From NCBI GenBank assembly GCA_964634605.1, contig CAZWLJ010000017.1, positions 1 to 56,252 of the forward strand: a DNA stretch of 56,252 bases. Reading direction: 5' to 3'. How positions within the stretch are numbered: position 1 is the stretch's first letter; each line of letters starts with the position of its first letter. Of the stretch, positions 9,202 to 19,001 are shown piece after piece. The stretch is from UPXZ01 sp964634605. GTDB lineage: Bacteria; Bacteroidota; Bacteroidia; Bacteroidales; Paludibacteraceae. Made by a program: the position numbers and the translations under genes. A model generated the notes under the pieces. It had not been told where the DNA came from. It ran no database searches and worked only from the letters and a program-made list of their open reading frames with translations.

Positions 9202-10473
9202 ATGCTGACACTCAAATACATTACCGAAAATACAGACGAAGCTATCAAACGGCTTGCAAAAAAACACTTTAACGGAGCCGAGATCATCAACGACATAGTA
9301 GAACTTGACGAACGCCGTAAAATCACTCAAACAGCAGCCGATAATTTTGCTGCCGAATTAAACATCCTTTCAAAAGAAATTGGCAAGCTTTTCAAAGAGG
9401 GCAAGCAGACAGAAGCCAGCGAAGCAAAGGAAAAAACCGTTGTACTGAAAGAAAACCTAAGCAAGCTTACCGAACAAAAGGAAGAAATCGAACAGAAGTT
9501 GAATGATTTGCTGGTTTTGATACCGAATGTACCTCACGAGAGCGTTCCCGAAGGAAAACATGCCGAAGACAACGTGGTGGAACGCAGCGGAGGTGTTATT
9601 CCCGGGTTGTATAAAGACGCTGTGCCACACTGGGAGCTGGCTAAAAAATACGATTTGATTGATTTTGAACTGGGTGTAAAAATTAGCGGTGCGGGTTTTC
9701 CGGTTTATAAAGGCAAAGGTGCCAGATTACAACGGGCGCTGATCAATTTCTTCCTGGATAACGCCCGCGAAGCCGGATACCTGGAAATACAACCACCCTA
9801 CGTGGTGAATGCAGCTTCGGGTTACGGAACAGGACAACTTCCGGACAAGGAAGGTCAAATGTATCACGCTACTCAGGATGATTTATATCTGATTCCTACG
9901 GCTGAAGTTCCTGTGACTAATATTTACCGCGATGTAATTCTGAGTGAAGAAGAATTACCAATCAGAAACACGGCTTATTCAGCCTGCTTCCGCCGCGAAG
10001 CCGGTTCGTACGGGAAAGATGTTCGCGGACTGAACCGTCTGCATCAGTTTGACAAAGTGGAAATTGTACGCATTGACACACCGGAACATTCCTACGAATC
10101 GCTCACCGAAATGGTAAATTACGTACAAAGCCTGGTGGAAAAACTGGAACTTCCCTGGCGTATCCTTCGTCTTTGCGGAGGTGATATGAGCTTTACTTCG
10201 GCGCTGACATTCGACTTTGAGGTATATTCTGCCGCACAGCAACGCTGGCTGGAGGTTAGCTCGGTTTCCAATTTCGAAAGCTATCAGGCAAACCGCCTGA
10301 AATGCCGCTACCGGACTGCTGACAAAAAAACACAGCTTTGCCACACGCTCAACGGAAGCGCCCTGGCATTGCCACGCATCGTTGCCGCATTGCTCGAGAA
10401 TAATCAGACTCCCGAAGGTATCAAAATCCCGAAAGCACTGGTACCATATACCGGTTTTGAAATGATTAGCTGA
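9202..10473 (+). CDS. serS: Serine--tRNA ligase
   Basis: Class II synthetase that charges tRNA-Ser (and tRNA-Sec where present). I chose the ATG at 9202, which gives 423 residues and the family opening MLTLKYITEN; an in-frame TTG at 9154 would add 16 unlikely residues. Residues 1-105 form the long antiparallel coiled-coil arm. Motif 2 is seen in AYSACFRREAGSYGKDVRG and motif 3 in the C-terminal LNGSALALPRIVAALLENNQ. The conserved EVSSVSNFESYQANRLKCRY lies between them. It is monocistronic with its own promoter. Confidence 0.97.
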   Translation: MLTLKYITENTDEAIKRLAKKHFNGAEIINDIVELDERRKITQTAADNFAAELNILSKEIGKLFKEGKQTEASEAKEKTVVLKENLSKLTEQKEEIEQKLNDLLVLIPNVPHESVPEGKHAEDNVVERSGGVIPGLYKDAVPHWELAKKYDLIDFELGVKISGAGFPVYKGKGARLQRALINFFLDNAREAGYLEIQPPYVVNAASGYGTGQLPDKEGQMYHATQDDLYLIPTAEVPVTNIYRDVILSEEELPIRNTAYSACFRREAGSYGKDVRGLNRLHQFDKVEIVRIDTPEHSYESLTEMVNYVQSLVEKLELPWRILRLCGGDMSFTSALTFDFEVYSAAQQRWLEVSSVSNFESYQANRLKCRYRTADKKTQLCHTLNGSALALPRIVAALLENNQTPEGIKIPKALVPYTGFEMIS

Positions 10474-10773
10474 CATGTAACTTACAGGTTAACTGAAAAG
10501 GATAAAACGTATTGGCATCAGGAACCGTTGTACGCACAGGAAAATGCTTCACATCAGGCATTATTGCTGTATTTGCTGAAGAATTATCGCTCGTGGTATT
10601 TATTGCAGCAATAAATGAACGGATATTGACTGCCAATGCTTACTAAAAACCCGTCACCGGTATTCACAATAAAACTAAAAAAAGCACCGTGGAATAATTA
10701 TTCTGCTGTGCTTTTTTTCTTTTGGAATCATTTTGTTGAAAACTGACATGAAACCACTATCGTTTTCACCCGG
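10474..10773. other. Intergenic region between serS and tRNA-Gly
   Basis: About 300 bases containing a terminator at 10677-10718. I see no ORF or conserved element in the first 200 bases. Confidence 0.5.
10677..10718 (+). terminator. Terminator downstream of serS
   Basis: An A-rich arm ending GCAC pairs with GTGC plus seven T residues. Inside, GAATAATTATTC forms a further palindromic stem. It could serve serS and, from the other side, the tRNA. Confidence 0.7.
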
Positions 10774-10846
10774 AGCGGCAAACGGGGTTCGAACCCGCGA
10801 CCTTCGGCTTGGGAAGCCAACGCTCTGCCAACTGAGCTATTGCCGC
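10774..10846 (-). tRNA. tRNA-Gly (anticodon CCC)
   Basis: The minus strand folds into a complete 73-base cloverleaf: acceptor GCGGCAA/TTGCCGC, D arm GCTC/GAGC, anticodon stem TTGGC/GCCGA with loop TTCCCAA (anticodon CCC), a 5-base variable loop, T arm GCGGG/CCCGT with loop TTCGAAC, and discriminator T. The 3' CCA is not encoded, so it must be added after transcription. Confidence 0.97.
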
Positions 10847-10912
10847 ATTACTGTAGTCAGGATATCGTGTATCGAAAATCTGACTTAACACCCGTAGCGT
10901 TATACCAGTATG

Positions 10913-10920
10913 CAAAAATA
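10913..10920 (-). promoter_or_regulatory. Candidate -7 element for tRNA-Gly
   Basis: Reads TATTTTTG on the minus strand, 66 bases before the tRNA 5' end, so the primary transcript would carry a leader of about 60 bases. Confidence 0.5.
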
Positions 10921-10929
10921 ATCAATTTT

Positions 10930-12741
10930 CTAATTATCTGTCTTTTGCTGGCTGGATTTTTTCAGCTCCTCCGGTTTTTGTTTTAATAATGGTAAAGCCG
11001 TATGATCCCAGGTTTCCTCAAACTCCCAGTTTTTAATCAGTGTTAATTTTTTTTCGTAATAGTAAACCGATTCCGGTTGCCGTTTTTCAAAATAGCTACC
11101 CGGATCCCATTTCCCGTTTCTGTTACGGTCGATAAACATTCTCAGGTAGTAATCACCTGGCTGGAGAAATTCCACTTTAGTACCATTTTTCACCGCCGGA
11201 ACAGTTCTTATCAGTTTGTCGTCTTTGTTCACCACCTGAAATACTGCTGTAGAATCGTAGTTTGCAAGCAAAAGTTTCAGCGATGAATATTCATCCAGCG
11301 ATTTGATTTTCAGCTCATTCTTAAGATTATCATTCTGAAGGTTGTAAACCGAAGTGAATGCCGCAGAGTCTATCAACAGTTCGTAGGTGGTTTCAGGTAT
11401 CCATTTATGGTTTATTTCGAAGTTCATTCCGATGGAGTCTCTCTTCGCGAGAACAAACTGAACAGGTGTAAGCACCGTATCAACCAACTGATTGAGATGA
11501 ATTTTTGCAACATCGAAATTCCTTACCGGAGCCTGAAAACTCAACATCACTGGTTTGTACACATCAAACTGCGGAGAAAGATTGGTCTGGATATTCAGGA
11601 ATTCTTTCTTTTTGCCAGTTTGAGCAGGTTTTTTGACCTGTTTCTTCAACATGAAGTTGATTGTATCGGTTTGAAGCTGCAGTTTAAATACAGAATCCGA
11701 TTTCAGATATTTCACCTCGAGTTTTATTGTATCTTTTTTTATAAGAGCAGAATCGGTGAGCCAGAATGTGAGCGAGTCAAGCCGCTGGTTTTTTTCAAGG
11801 AGCATCCTGTTGTCCCATTCGGTATTTAACGGTCTGATTTCAGGCAGTTTATCTGCTGAGGTATTGAAAAACATCTTAATCAAATGAGGTTCCGGCCTGT
11901 CCGACTTTGACAGATACTGACGTTTGAAATCGTCTTTGAAATATCTGAGCACCACATCATCAGGGAGATATCGGATAGCCGGTACGAAAAGAATCGTATC
12001 TACCGTGAGTGAATCTTTCCAGACTGTATCGGGTCGGGTAATATGTTCCATTCCGGTCTGATAACTTTTTTCTTCAAACGCCAGCCCTTCTCCTTTTTGA
12101 AGAAAATAATCGCGGTTCAGGTCATTCAGAGCAAAAACCCTGTATTTTCCATTACGCACATTAGACACTGTAAAACGTCCCTGATCGTCGGTACGGGAAA
12201 TTCTCAGAAATGGTTTTTTGGTAAAAACAGTATCGCTGAGGTCGTCGTAGATACCTACTGTAATACCCTGCATTGGATTCAGGTCTTCGGCATTGAGCAG
12301 TGTGCCTGCCACTTGCATGGTGTCAATTTCATTACCTGTGGCAAAAGAGTAAACGTAATTCTTCAGAATATTCCCCTCGTTATTATCCACAATGGCGCTT
12401 CCAAAGTCAACAGAGTAGGTTGTATTGGATTGCAGGGTATCTTTGAATTCCACATTAACTCGTCTGCCATACGATGTAATCTCAGGATTGAGCCTTTGTG
12501 GCGGAGAAATAATTACATTCTTGGCTATGTCTTTCAGATTCACATTCTCATCAAATTCGATTTGAATTTTACCCTCCTTTATGTTCACCGATTTATCACG
12601 TGGAGTTGATTTCAGAACCTTGGGAGGCACTTCATCTTTGGCTCCACCCTGTGGTCCCTGACCGCGGTTGGCGCATGCATATGCCATCAGAATCACTATT
12701 ACAAAAACAGCAGTATTTTTAAGCAGAAGAAATTTTTTCAT
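10930..12741 (-). CDS. Big_5-type Ig-like domain lipoprotein
   Basis: Predicted secreted lipoprotein of 603 residues. I start it at the ATG at 12741 (MKKFLLLKNTAVFVIVILM), which gives a signal sequence ending at a lipobox-like AYAC; the earlier in-frame ATG at 12786 would add 15 unlikely residues. Just after the Cys comes the stretch VPPKVLKSTPRDKSVNIKEG then IQIEFDENVNL, the signature of bacterial Ig-like domain 5 (SbsA-like). A later segment (FTVSNVRNGKYRVFALNDLNRDY) resembles a carboxypeptidase-regulatory-like fold. The protein is common and uncharacterised in Bacteroidota. It is the last gene of a minus-strand cluster, 55 bases after the DUF2851 gene. Role unknown; probably periplasmic or surface. 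Confidence 0.8.
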   Translation of the reverse strand: MKKFLLLKNTAVFVIVILMAYACANRGQGPQGGAKDEVPPKVLKSTPRDKSVNIKEGKIQIEFDENVNLKDIAKNVIISPPQRLNPEITSYGRRVNVEFKDTLQSNTTYSVDFGSAIVDNNEGNILKNYVYSFATGNEIDTMQVAGTLLNAEDLNPMQGITVGIYDDLSDTVFTKKPFLRISRTDDQGRFTVSNVRNGKYRVFALNDLNRDYFLQKGEGLAFEEKSYQTGMEHITRPDTVWKDSLTVDTILFVPAIRYLPDDVVLRYFKDDFKRQYLSKSDRPEPHLIKMFFNTSADKLPEIRPLNTEWDNRMLLEKNQRLDSLTFWLTDSALIKKDTIKLEVKYLKSDSVFKLQLQTDTINFMLKKQVKKPAQTGKKKEFLNIQTNLSPQFDVYKPVMLSFQAPVRNFDVAKIHLNQLVDTVLTPVQFVLAKRDSIGMNFEINHKWIPETTYELLIDSAAFTSVYNLQNDNLKNELKIKSLDEYSSLKLLLANYDSTAVFQVVNKDDKLIRTVPAVKNGTKVEFLQPGDYYLRMFIDRNRNGKWDPGSYFEKRQPESVYYYEKKLTLIKNWEFEETWDHTALPLLKQKPEELKKSSQQKTDN

Positions 12742-12796
12742 TCTCAATTGTTCTTTTTTAAAAAAGTATTTTACAGAATATTCCAAAAAAAGTAAG

Positions 12797-14077
12797 CTAC
12801 AGCAGAGATAAGCTATTGGTCTTACTCAGCACTTTATGTCCGATACGACATCTGAGGCATTTTTTTTCGTCACAATAATTCTTTTTAAGCTGAAGGAGCG
12901 CCTGCGAATCGAAAGCCGAGGCAGAACTTACTCCCAGTTCTTCCCACTTTCTGATAATTGCATTTTTCTCTGACGAAATAAGCTCAAGCAGTCCGAGTGC
13001 ATTTTCGCTTACGTTATTTTTTCTTTTCGAGTACGCAAACAAGAACGGTACCACAGTATTAATCAGCAGAATATCGATGGATTTCATTCCCAGTCGTTTT
13101 TTTGATTCAAGACTTTCCTTTCCGAAAATATAGTGCGTTTTCCAGTAATCAGACACTTCGCAATCAAACATGGCTTTGAGTTGCACGATACTCCCGGATG
13201 CTATAACTTTCGAAAATAATTTTGAAGAACGGTGTGTGAGGGCAGCAAACTGTGCGAGCCTTACGTGAGGAAAATTATCCGGACGAAGCCGTAACAATTT
13301 CCATTCGGAGATATCAACCGGATTCAGGTGATATTTTGTCTGCAAAAACCGGTATTCCTTCTTTAATGCCGACTGATACGTGTCATTCTCTGTTTTTTCC
13401 AGAAAACCTGCCTGACCGAAAAGCAATGCTTCCAGCTGGAATAAATCATCTTTATGCTTTGCCAGAATGCATTCAGGCAGCGAGCGGGCTAACCTTTCGA
13501 ATGCCTGGCTGTTCGTTCCGAATCCGAAACTGCGTGCCAGTGAAACGTAAAATGCCTCTTCCCAGTGGTTGCTGTTCTGGAGAAGCAATACCTCAATCAT
13601 TTCTGTTTTTTGCTCCATCCGTTCTATCAGGAGCGCGTTTTTCCAGTCATTGATGAGTAAAAGCGGTACCTGATGTATTTTGTCGGCGCAGGGAATCCAT
13701 TTCCTCCCGTTCAACAAACCTGTGTAATTTTTCATGATGAATTCAGGTACTTCCAGTTCGAGCTGTGGAACCGGAATCCCGTTGGTCCGGAATACAGGCG
13801 AATCGGCTTTGTTCACCACGTGTAAAATCACATTGTCGTATGCTTTATCGGAGATATGATGGTGTTTTGTCCAGTCGGAACTCAGATTGTGAATTTCAAC
13901 GTTTCCTGCCCATAGTGTACCATCAATTTTGATTTTCGAGTTGAAAAAATCCGGACCGGCATCCGTATTGAGTTTTCCGCTATCAATCACCTCCACAGGC
14001 TGCCCGTCGGTAGTTTTCAGATTGAGGGTTGAAAACAATTTATACTGCCAGATATAATGAAGAATGGATTCTTTCAT
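12797..14077 (-). CDS. DUF2851 family protein
   Basis: A 426-residue soluble protein of unknown function. The N-terminal block (residues 1-90), with VIDSGKLNTDAGPDFFNSKI then WAGNVEIHNLSSDWTKH, is characteristic of DUF2851; its many conserved Asp, Asn and His residues suggest a metal-dependent enzyme, but none is known to me. The C-terminus carries four Cys (CDEKKCLRCRIGHK) that could bind zinc. No signal peptide is seen. It lies 113 bases after the polysaccharide deacetylase, probably in the same transcript. Confidence 0.85.
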   Translation of the reverse strand: MKESILHYIWQYKLFSTLNLKTTDGQPVEVIDSGKLNTDAGPDFFNSKIKIDGTLWAGNVEIHNLSSDWTKHHHISDKAYDNVILHVVNKADSPVFRTNGIPVPQLELEVPEFIMKNYTGLLNGRKWIPCADKIHQVPLLLINDWKNALLIERMEQKTEMIEVLLLQNSNHWEEAFYVSLARSFGFGTNSQAFERLARSLPECILAKHKDDLFQLEALLFGQAGFLEKTENDTYQSALKKEYRFLQTKYHLNPVDISEWKLLRLRPDNFPHVRLAQFAALTHRSSKLFSKVIASGSIVQLKAMFDCEVSDYWKTHYIFGKESLESKKRLGMKSIDILLINTVVPFLFAYSKRKNNVSENALGLLELISSEKNAIIRKWEELGVSSASAFDSQALLQLKKNYCDEKKCLRCRIGHKVLSKTNSLSLL

Positions 14078-14190
14078 GATAAATCGCCTTGCTCCCTCAC
14101 ACCGGGAATTGGTTGGTAAAATCTTTGGTTATTATGATATCGGTTTTCATAATGAAAATTATGCGGCTTTGTTCATCCCGTATTCTCCGT

Positions 14191-14811
14191 TCAGAGAGAT
14201 ATGGAGCACACCTGATAGCCTTCTTCCTGCCAGTATTTCAACACCCGGGGAAGCACCTGAAGCACATTTTTTTCCGCTTTCAGCGAATCGTGAAATACGA
14301 CGATGGATCCGTTTCGGGTTCTTTTTTTCACTTCTTCGAGTATCTGAGAAGGTTCAATATTATTGTCGTAATCATACGTAATGAAATCCCACATCACTAT
14401 TTTGAAGTCTTTCTTCAGTTTGTTAACCTGACTGAAGGTAATCCTGCCATGTGGTGGTCTGAAGAGCCGGCTATGAATCAGTTCATCTGCTTTCCACACA
14501 TTTTCTGTATATTCCTTTACCGGCTTCTCATTTCCCTTCAGGTGATTGTAGGTATGATTTCCTACGGAATGACCGTGGTTAATCACCTCTTCAAAAATCG
14601 CCGGATATTTCATCACGTTTTCACCCACACAAAAAAATGTGGCTTTAACGTTCCAGTTGTCAAGTATTTCGAGCACCCGGGGTGTGATCTCCGGATTGGG
14701 TCCGTCGTCGAAAGTGAGAAAAATCTTTTTTCCGGATGTTTTTATTCTCCACACAGGTGTTCGCCAGAGTATTTTTATTATTTCCGGGACCTGCAACATT
14801 TTTTTTCTCAC
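14191..14811 (-). CDS. Polysaccharide deacetylase family protein
   Basis: NodB-fold (carbohydrate esterase 4) deacetylase acting on N- or O-acetyl groups of a polymer such as peptidoglycan or surface glycan. All catalytic motifs are present: TFDDGP at residues 33-38, HTYNH at 86-90 (the metal-binding His pair) and RPPHG at 118-122. A short hydrophobic stretch at the N-terminus is too weak to be a convincing signal peptide. At 206 residues it is a minimal single-domain enzyme. It lies 18 bases downstream of the DUF2723 gene, which suggests co-transcription and a shared envelope role. Confidence 0.93.
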   Translation of the reverse strand: MRKKMLQVPEIIKILWRTPVWRIKTSGKKIFLTFDDGPNPEITPRVLEILDNWNVKATFFCVGENVMKYPAIFEEVINHGHSVGNHTYNHLKGNEKPVKEYTENVWKADELIHSRLFRPPHGRITFSQVNKLKKDFKIVMWDFITYDYDNNIEPSQILEEVKKRTRNGSIVVFHDSLKAEKNVLQVLPRVLKYWQEEGYQVCSISL

Positions 14812-14829
14812 TACACGTTCGTTATCCGA

Positions 14830-17800
14830 TTATCTCATATTAAATTTTGCTGCAAACATCTCAAACTGCTTCATGTATTTATCCAGAATAGTTTTGGAAT
14901 TAAACTGACTGCCTATCTGGAGTACCTGATTCAGCACGGCCATTTCATGACCAATTGAATTTGTCGCATTGCTTTGTTGTGACGGCTTCAGGCTGGCATA
15001 CCAGCTGAGGTATTCTACGCTGTTGCCGGCTACCGAATTCAGGATGGCATCTGCATTTGATTTCATACCCAGCTGGTAGTAATAGAGAGCCATCATATTC
15101 GAACTGTAATCGTGCGGAATAGTTGCTGCCGGAATAACCCTGTTGGCATATTCGAGCACCTTTTTTGCTCTCAGTGTATCACCTTCTTCAATTAAAGCCT
15201 CTGCAAGGTACATAAACTGAATCCTGTGGGTTTTACACATACGCAACACCTGATCATCCAGATAAATGCCCGGTTTTTCAATCCCTCCGAATTTGAATTT
15301 ATTCATCATGTTGTCGTACATTTTATCTGTATCGACATTTACACGTGTGCTATCCTGTTGTCCGACGGGAAGTATCTGATACACCAGTCCGGTCCTCGAA
15401 AGGTATTTGCTCAAACTGCTCGGATAGAATTCCTCTCCTACTGTCACGCAGACGTACATGGGACGTTGCCACCTGTTTTCCTTAATCATTTCCATGACCA
15501 TGGCTTCGCCCTTAAACACGCTTCGGGGTAAATCGAATATCATTTCGGGAACAATCTTAGCCGCATTCTCAGCCCGTACAGTACCGGTTTTCACAACTTC
15601 TGCAGCATCTACCGGCAGTGAGAGTTTTGGCGACGGGAAGAATCCGTCTCCTTCGATTTTAAATTGAGCATCGTCGCTTTTGATAATTTCGAAGGCATCT
15701 TTCATGTTGAATGGTTTTCCTTCCGTTAAATCCTGTACTGACATTACATCGTTTCTGCCTGAAATGTAATCTTTCTTTTGCCAGGAAATAGGCAGCGGTG
15801 CCGACTCGTAAGCCTGACGTTTCATCTGGTCGATGTACCAGTCTGTAGGCAGATAACTAAGGTTACATACCCTGACATCGGTGCGTACACCTTCCACTTC
15901 CTGGTTGTACCAGAGCGGAAAAGTATCGTTGTCGCCGTTTGAGAAAAGAATAGCGTTTTTATCGGTTGAATTCAGGTAATTCTGTCCGAAATCACGGGCT
16001 GTAGTGCGTCCGCTCCGATCGTGATCGTCCCAGTTTTGTGCAGCCATCAGTACCGGAATTCCAAGACATGCTAATGTGGCAATAACTGCACTTATGTTGC
16101 GCGGCAGAACTTTATCAAGCAATTTGCCTATCCCCATTACCCCCAGTCCAATCCAGATACTGAATGCATAGAATGAACCTGCGTAGGCATAGTCACGCTC
16201 ACGCGGCTGATAAGGTGTCTGATTAAGATAGACCACGATAGCCAGTCCGGTAAGCAAAAATAAAAGCATAATGAGCCAGAATGTGTGATTTCCCTGTTTA
16301 CCGGCATTCAGCAAAAAGAAGATACCGAGCAATCCGAGGAGTAACGGCAGCATAAAATAGGTATTCCGGCCTTTGTTTTCTTTCAATTCGGTGGGCAATA
16401 ATTTTTGGTCGCCTACAAGCATATTGTCAATAAAGGAGATACCGGTAATCCAGTTGCCATGCTCAATTTCACCATATCCCTGAATGTCATTCTGCCGTCC
16501 GGAGAAATTCCACATGAAATATCGCCAGTACATGAAATTGACCTGATAATCGAAGAAAAAGCGCATGTTTTCACCAAAAGTTGGTTTTATATCACTTCTT
16601 TGTTCGCCACAGAAATCGTAATTCACTTTTTTGCCTTTCACATTACCCCATAATTTGTAAGCTTTGATATGGTTGGGGTCACCGCTGTACATTCGGGGAA
16701 AAAGCATCATGAATTTCTCGTTTTTTTTGTAATCGAATTTATATCCGGCGATAATGTACTCATCCTTTTCCGATGCGTCGCGTTTTGGTTTCGGGGCATA
16801 AAGCGGAGTTTTATCCGCATCGTAGGTGCAAGTATTTCCCTCCACTTTCAGTTTCATCGGGGCATTGTATGTTCCGCCGTAGAGCAATGGCCTGTCGCCA
16901 TATTGCTGACGATTCAGATAGTATTGAAGTGAAAACACATTGTCAGGTGAATTCTGATCCATAGTTGGCTGTGCTGCGGAACGAATCATGATTACTGAAT
17001 AGGAAGAATAGCCAATCAGAATAACAGCAATCATTACCAGGCTGGTATTGAGCCAGCGTGGTTTCACGGATTTCTTTTTGTAAACAAAGAAAACAATCAT
17101 TACCAGTATGATGAAGATACCGAGTATTATATTTTCAAACAAAAAAGGAACGCCTGCCAACGTAACAGCCAGAATAAAAGAAAGTGCCATTCTGGTGTAG
17201 TGTTTACCCGCATGAGTTTCATATATTGCCCATACCAGTGAACCGATTAACAGCAAAAGGTAAAAGAACAATCCTGTATTGTAAGAAGCACCTAACACGT
17301 TGACGAAAAGTAATTCAAACTTTGTAGTCCACATGATTGTGCCAGGTATTAAGCCGTAAAGCGTAAAAGCAAGGATGATAACCGACGCCACCATAGCCAG
17401 TAGAATACCTTTGGTAGTTGGAGTGTATTTTTTGTAATAATAGACCAGAACGATAGCGGGTATAGCCAGCAGGTTGAGCAGGTGAACCCCAATGGAAAGT
17501 CCCATCAGGTAGGCGATAAGTATCAGCCAGCGGTCCGAGCCCGGATTATCGGCATTTTTCTCCCATTTCAGAATCAACCAGAATACAATGGCTGTGAACA
17601 GCGATGAGAACGCGTACACCTCGCCTTCGACAGCCGAAAACCAGAATGTATCGGAGAATGTATATACAAGCGCTCCGACCAGTCCTGCTCCCAGGATAAT
17701 TATTTTATTGGCAAGTGTAAATTCTTCTTCGGGTTTGCCAACCACTTTCTGAGCCAGGTGTGTGATAGTCCAGAACAGAAAAAGTATAGTGAAAGCACTT

Positions 17801-18054
17801 GCAAGGGCCGACATGGCATTTACCATCATGGCTACTTTGCCCGGATCGGATGTGAAAAGCGTAAAAAACTTAGCTACCAGCATAAAGAACGGAGCTCCGG
17901 GAGGATGACCAACGTCAAGTTTGTAGGCGGCAGAAATAAACTCGCCGCAATCCCAAAAACTGGCTGTAGGTTCAATAGTGAGCAGATAAGTTACAGCTGC
18001 AATGGCAAAAGCTAACCAACCAAAAATTATGTTCAGGAATCTGAATTGTTTCAT
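14830..18054 (-). CDS. DUF2723 membrane protein (TMEM260-like glycosyltransferase family)
   Basis: Large integral membrane protein, 1074 residues from the ATG at 18054 (MKQFRFLNIIFGWLAFAIA); an in-frame ATG at 18084 would add ten residues. The first segment ends in EPTASFWDCGEFISAAYKL and VGHPPGAPFF, the hallmark of DUF2723, whose animal member TMEM260 is a protein O-mannosyltransferase. About a dozen membrane segments occupy residues 1-680. The C-terminal 350 residues are soluble and end with helical, TPR-like sequence (AEALIEEGDTLRAKKVLEYA). It is the first gene of a probable four-gene operon. Glycosyltransferase activity is inferred from the fold; the acceptor is unknown. Confidence 0.88.
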   Translation of the reverse strand: MKQFRFLNIIFGWLAFAIAAVTYLLTIEPTASFWDCGEFISAAYKLDVGHPPGAPFFMLVAKFFTLFTSDPGKVAMMVNAMSALASAFTILFLFWTITHLAQKVVGKPEEEFTLANKIIILGAGLVGALVYTFSDTFWFSAVEGEVYAFSSLFTAIVFWLILKWEKNADNPGSDRWLILIAYLMGLSIGVHLLNLLAIPAIVLVYYYKKYTPTTKGILLAMVASVIILAFTLYGLIPGTIMWTTKFELLFVNVLGASYNTGLFFYLLLLIGSLVWAIYETHAGKHYTRMALSFILAVTLAGVPFLFENIILGIFIILVMIVFFVYKKKSVKPRWLNTSLVMIAVILIGYSSYSVIMIRSAAQPTMDQNSPDNVFSLQYYLNRQQYGDRPLLYGGTYNAPMKLKVEGNTCTYDADKTPLYAPKPKRDASEKDEYIIAGYKFDYKKNEKFMMLFPRMYSGDPNHIKAYKLWGNVKGKKVNYDFCGEQRSDIKPTFGENMRFFFDYQVNFMYWRYFMWNFSGRQNDIQGYGEIEHGNWITGISFIDNMLVGDQKLLPTELKENKGRNTYFMLPLLLGLLGIFFLLNAGKQGNHTFWLIMLLFLLTGLAIVVYLNQTPYQPRERDYAYAGSFYAFSIWIGLGVMGIGKLLDKVLPRNISAVIATLACLGIPVLMAAQNWDDHDRSGRTTARDFGQNYLNSTDKNAILFSNGDNDTFPLWYNQEVEGVRTDVRVCNLSYLPTDWYIDQMKRQAYESAPLPISWQKKDYISGRNDVMSVQDLTEGKPFNMKDAFEIIKSDDAQFKIEGDGFFPSPKLSLPVDAAEVVKTGTVRAENAAKIVPEMIFDLPRSVFKGEAMVMEMIKENRWQRPMYVCVTVGEEFYPSSLSKYLSRTGLVYQILPVGQQDSTRVNVDTDKMYDNMMNKFKFGGIEKPGIYLDDQVLRMCKTHRIQFMYLAEALIEEGDTLRAKKVLEYANRVIPAATIPHDYSSNMMALYYYQLGMKSNADAILNSVAGNSVEYLSWYASLKPSQQSNATNSIGHEMAVLNQVLQIGSQFNSKTILDKYMKQFEMFAAKFNMR

Positions 18055-18114
18055 CGGATTTGAATTAATTGTAGAATAAATCAATTTTATCTTTATTTTT
18101 CACAAAAAAACGTT

Positions 18115-18122
18115 CAAAGATA
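18115..18122 (-). promoter_or_regulatory. Candidate -7 element for the DUF2723 operon
   Basis: Reads TATCTTTG on the minus strand, fitting TAnnTTTG, 61 bases before the DUF2723 start. No other TAnnTTTG was noticed before the downstream genes, which supports one transcript for the cluster. Confidence 0.5.
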
Positions 18123-18172
18123 CAAAGAAAATTCAGTATGAGGGTAAAGGTGTATGCATTTTAGAGAATATT

Positions 18173-18222
18173 AAAAAAGTGACAGCTGCCATCGGGATGA
18201 TAGAAGCTGTCAGAGATAATAA
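18173..18222 (-). terminator. Terminator of the DUF4412 lipoprotein gene
   Basis: TGACAGCT at 18180-18187 pairs with AGCTGTCA at 18215-18222 around a loop that can itself pair ATC/GAT. On the minus strand it is followed by C and six T residues. Confidence 0.7.
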
Positions 18223-18246
18223 AAAAGTTAATTGAGTGAATAACAC

Positions 18247-18906
18247 CTATTGTTCTTCGATGGTGACACCGTCCGGAATTTCAAATTTTTCGGCAGGAGG
18301 AGTCACCGCTTCAATTTTGATCACTTCAATTTTTGTGGGAATTTCCATGGCTTTTCCTTCCATTTTCATCATCAGATTTCCGTAAGTCAGAAATTCAACG
18401 TCCATTTTCATTTGGTCGTTTTTCATCCTGTATTTCGTACAGGGATAGCCCATAAATTTTTCTTCGCCCACTTTTTCCATTTTCATTTTACCCATGGTTT
18501 CTTCTGTGAGGGTTTCAAGGTCTACTCCCAACTGATTGATGACTGCTTCCCGGTTAAAATGATATCCGGTTTTTTTATCCATATCGATGTTCCAGTTGTC
18601 GTTGCCTTTCACAATGGTAATATTGGTTGTACTGATTTTCTGGCCAAGCATTTCCATGGATGTAGTGGTTTCGGTAGTTTCCCATTCGCCCCATTTATCG
18701 AAATAAATGACCGGATTGCTCACAACACCCATTACTTCGGATTTCTGATAAACAATACCCTTTTCAATCGGATACTTTTTACCTTTTTTCATACTTGCGG
18801 CTACTTCTGTAGCTGCTTTTTCGTCGGTTTTCGATTCGTCGGTTTTCTTTTGCCCGCAGGCTGCTATTACAAACAAGATACTTAAGAAAAAAATCGTTTT
18901 CTTCAT
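18247..18906 (-). CDS. DUF4412 domain-containing lipoprotein
   Basis: A 219-residue predicted lipoprotein. MKKTIFFLSILFVIAACG gives a signal sequence with lipobox IAAC and acylated Cys 17, followed by a Lys/Glu/Asp-rich linker. The rest (residues 45-219) is Met- and Lys-rich beta-strand sequence with WEITET-like repeats (WGEWETTETTTSMEMLGQK), consistent with DUF4412, a LolA/LolB-like fold that may bind lipid or metal. It follows the OmpA-family gene in the same direction after 191 bases and ends at a terminator. Function unknown. Confidence 0.75.
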   Translation of the reverse strand: MKKTIFFLSILFVIAACGQKKTDESKTDEKAATEVAASMKKGKKYPIEKGIVYQKSEVMGVVSNPVIYFDKWGEWETTETTTSMEMLGQKISTTNITIVKGNDNWNIDMDKKTGYHFNREAVINQLGVDLETLTEETMGKMKMEKVGEEKFMGYPCTKYRMKNDQMKMDVEFLTYGNLMMKMEGKAMEIPTKIEVIKIEAVTPPAEKFEIPDGVTIEEQ

Positions 18907-19001
18907 GGCATTTTCATTTTTTATGGGAGTGAGTTTTTCAAAAAAATTGTTTTTTTCAGCACCGGATTATTAAAACGATCTGATCCGGTTCAGAAAGTAC
19001 T

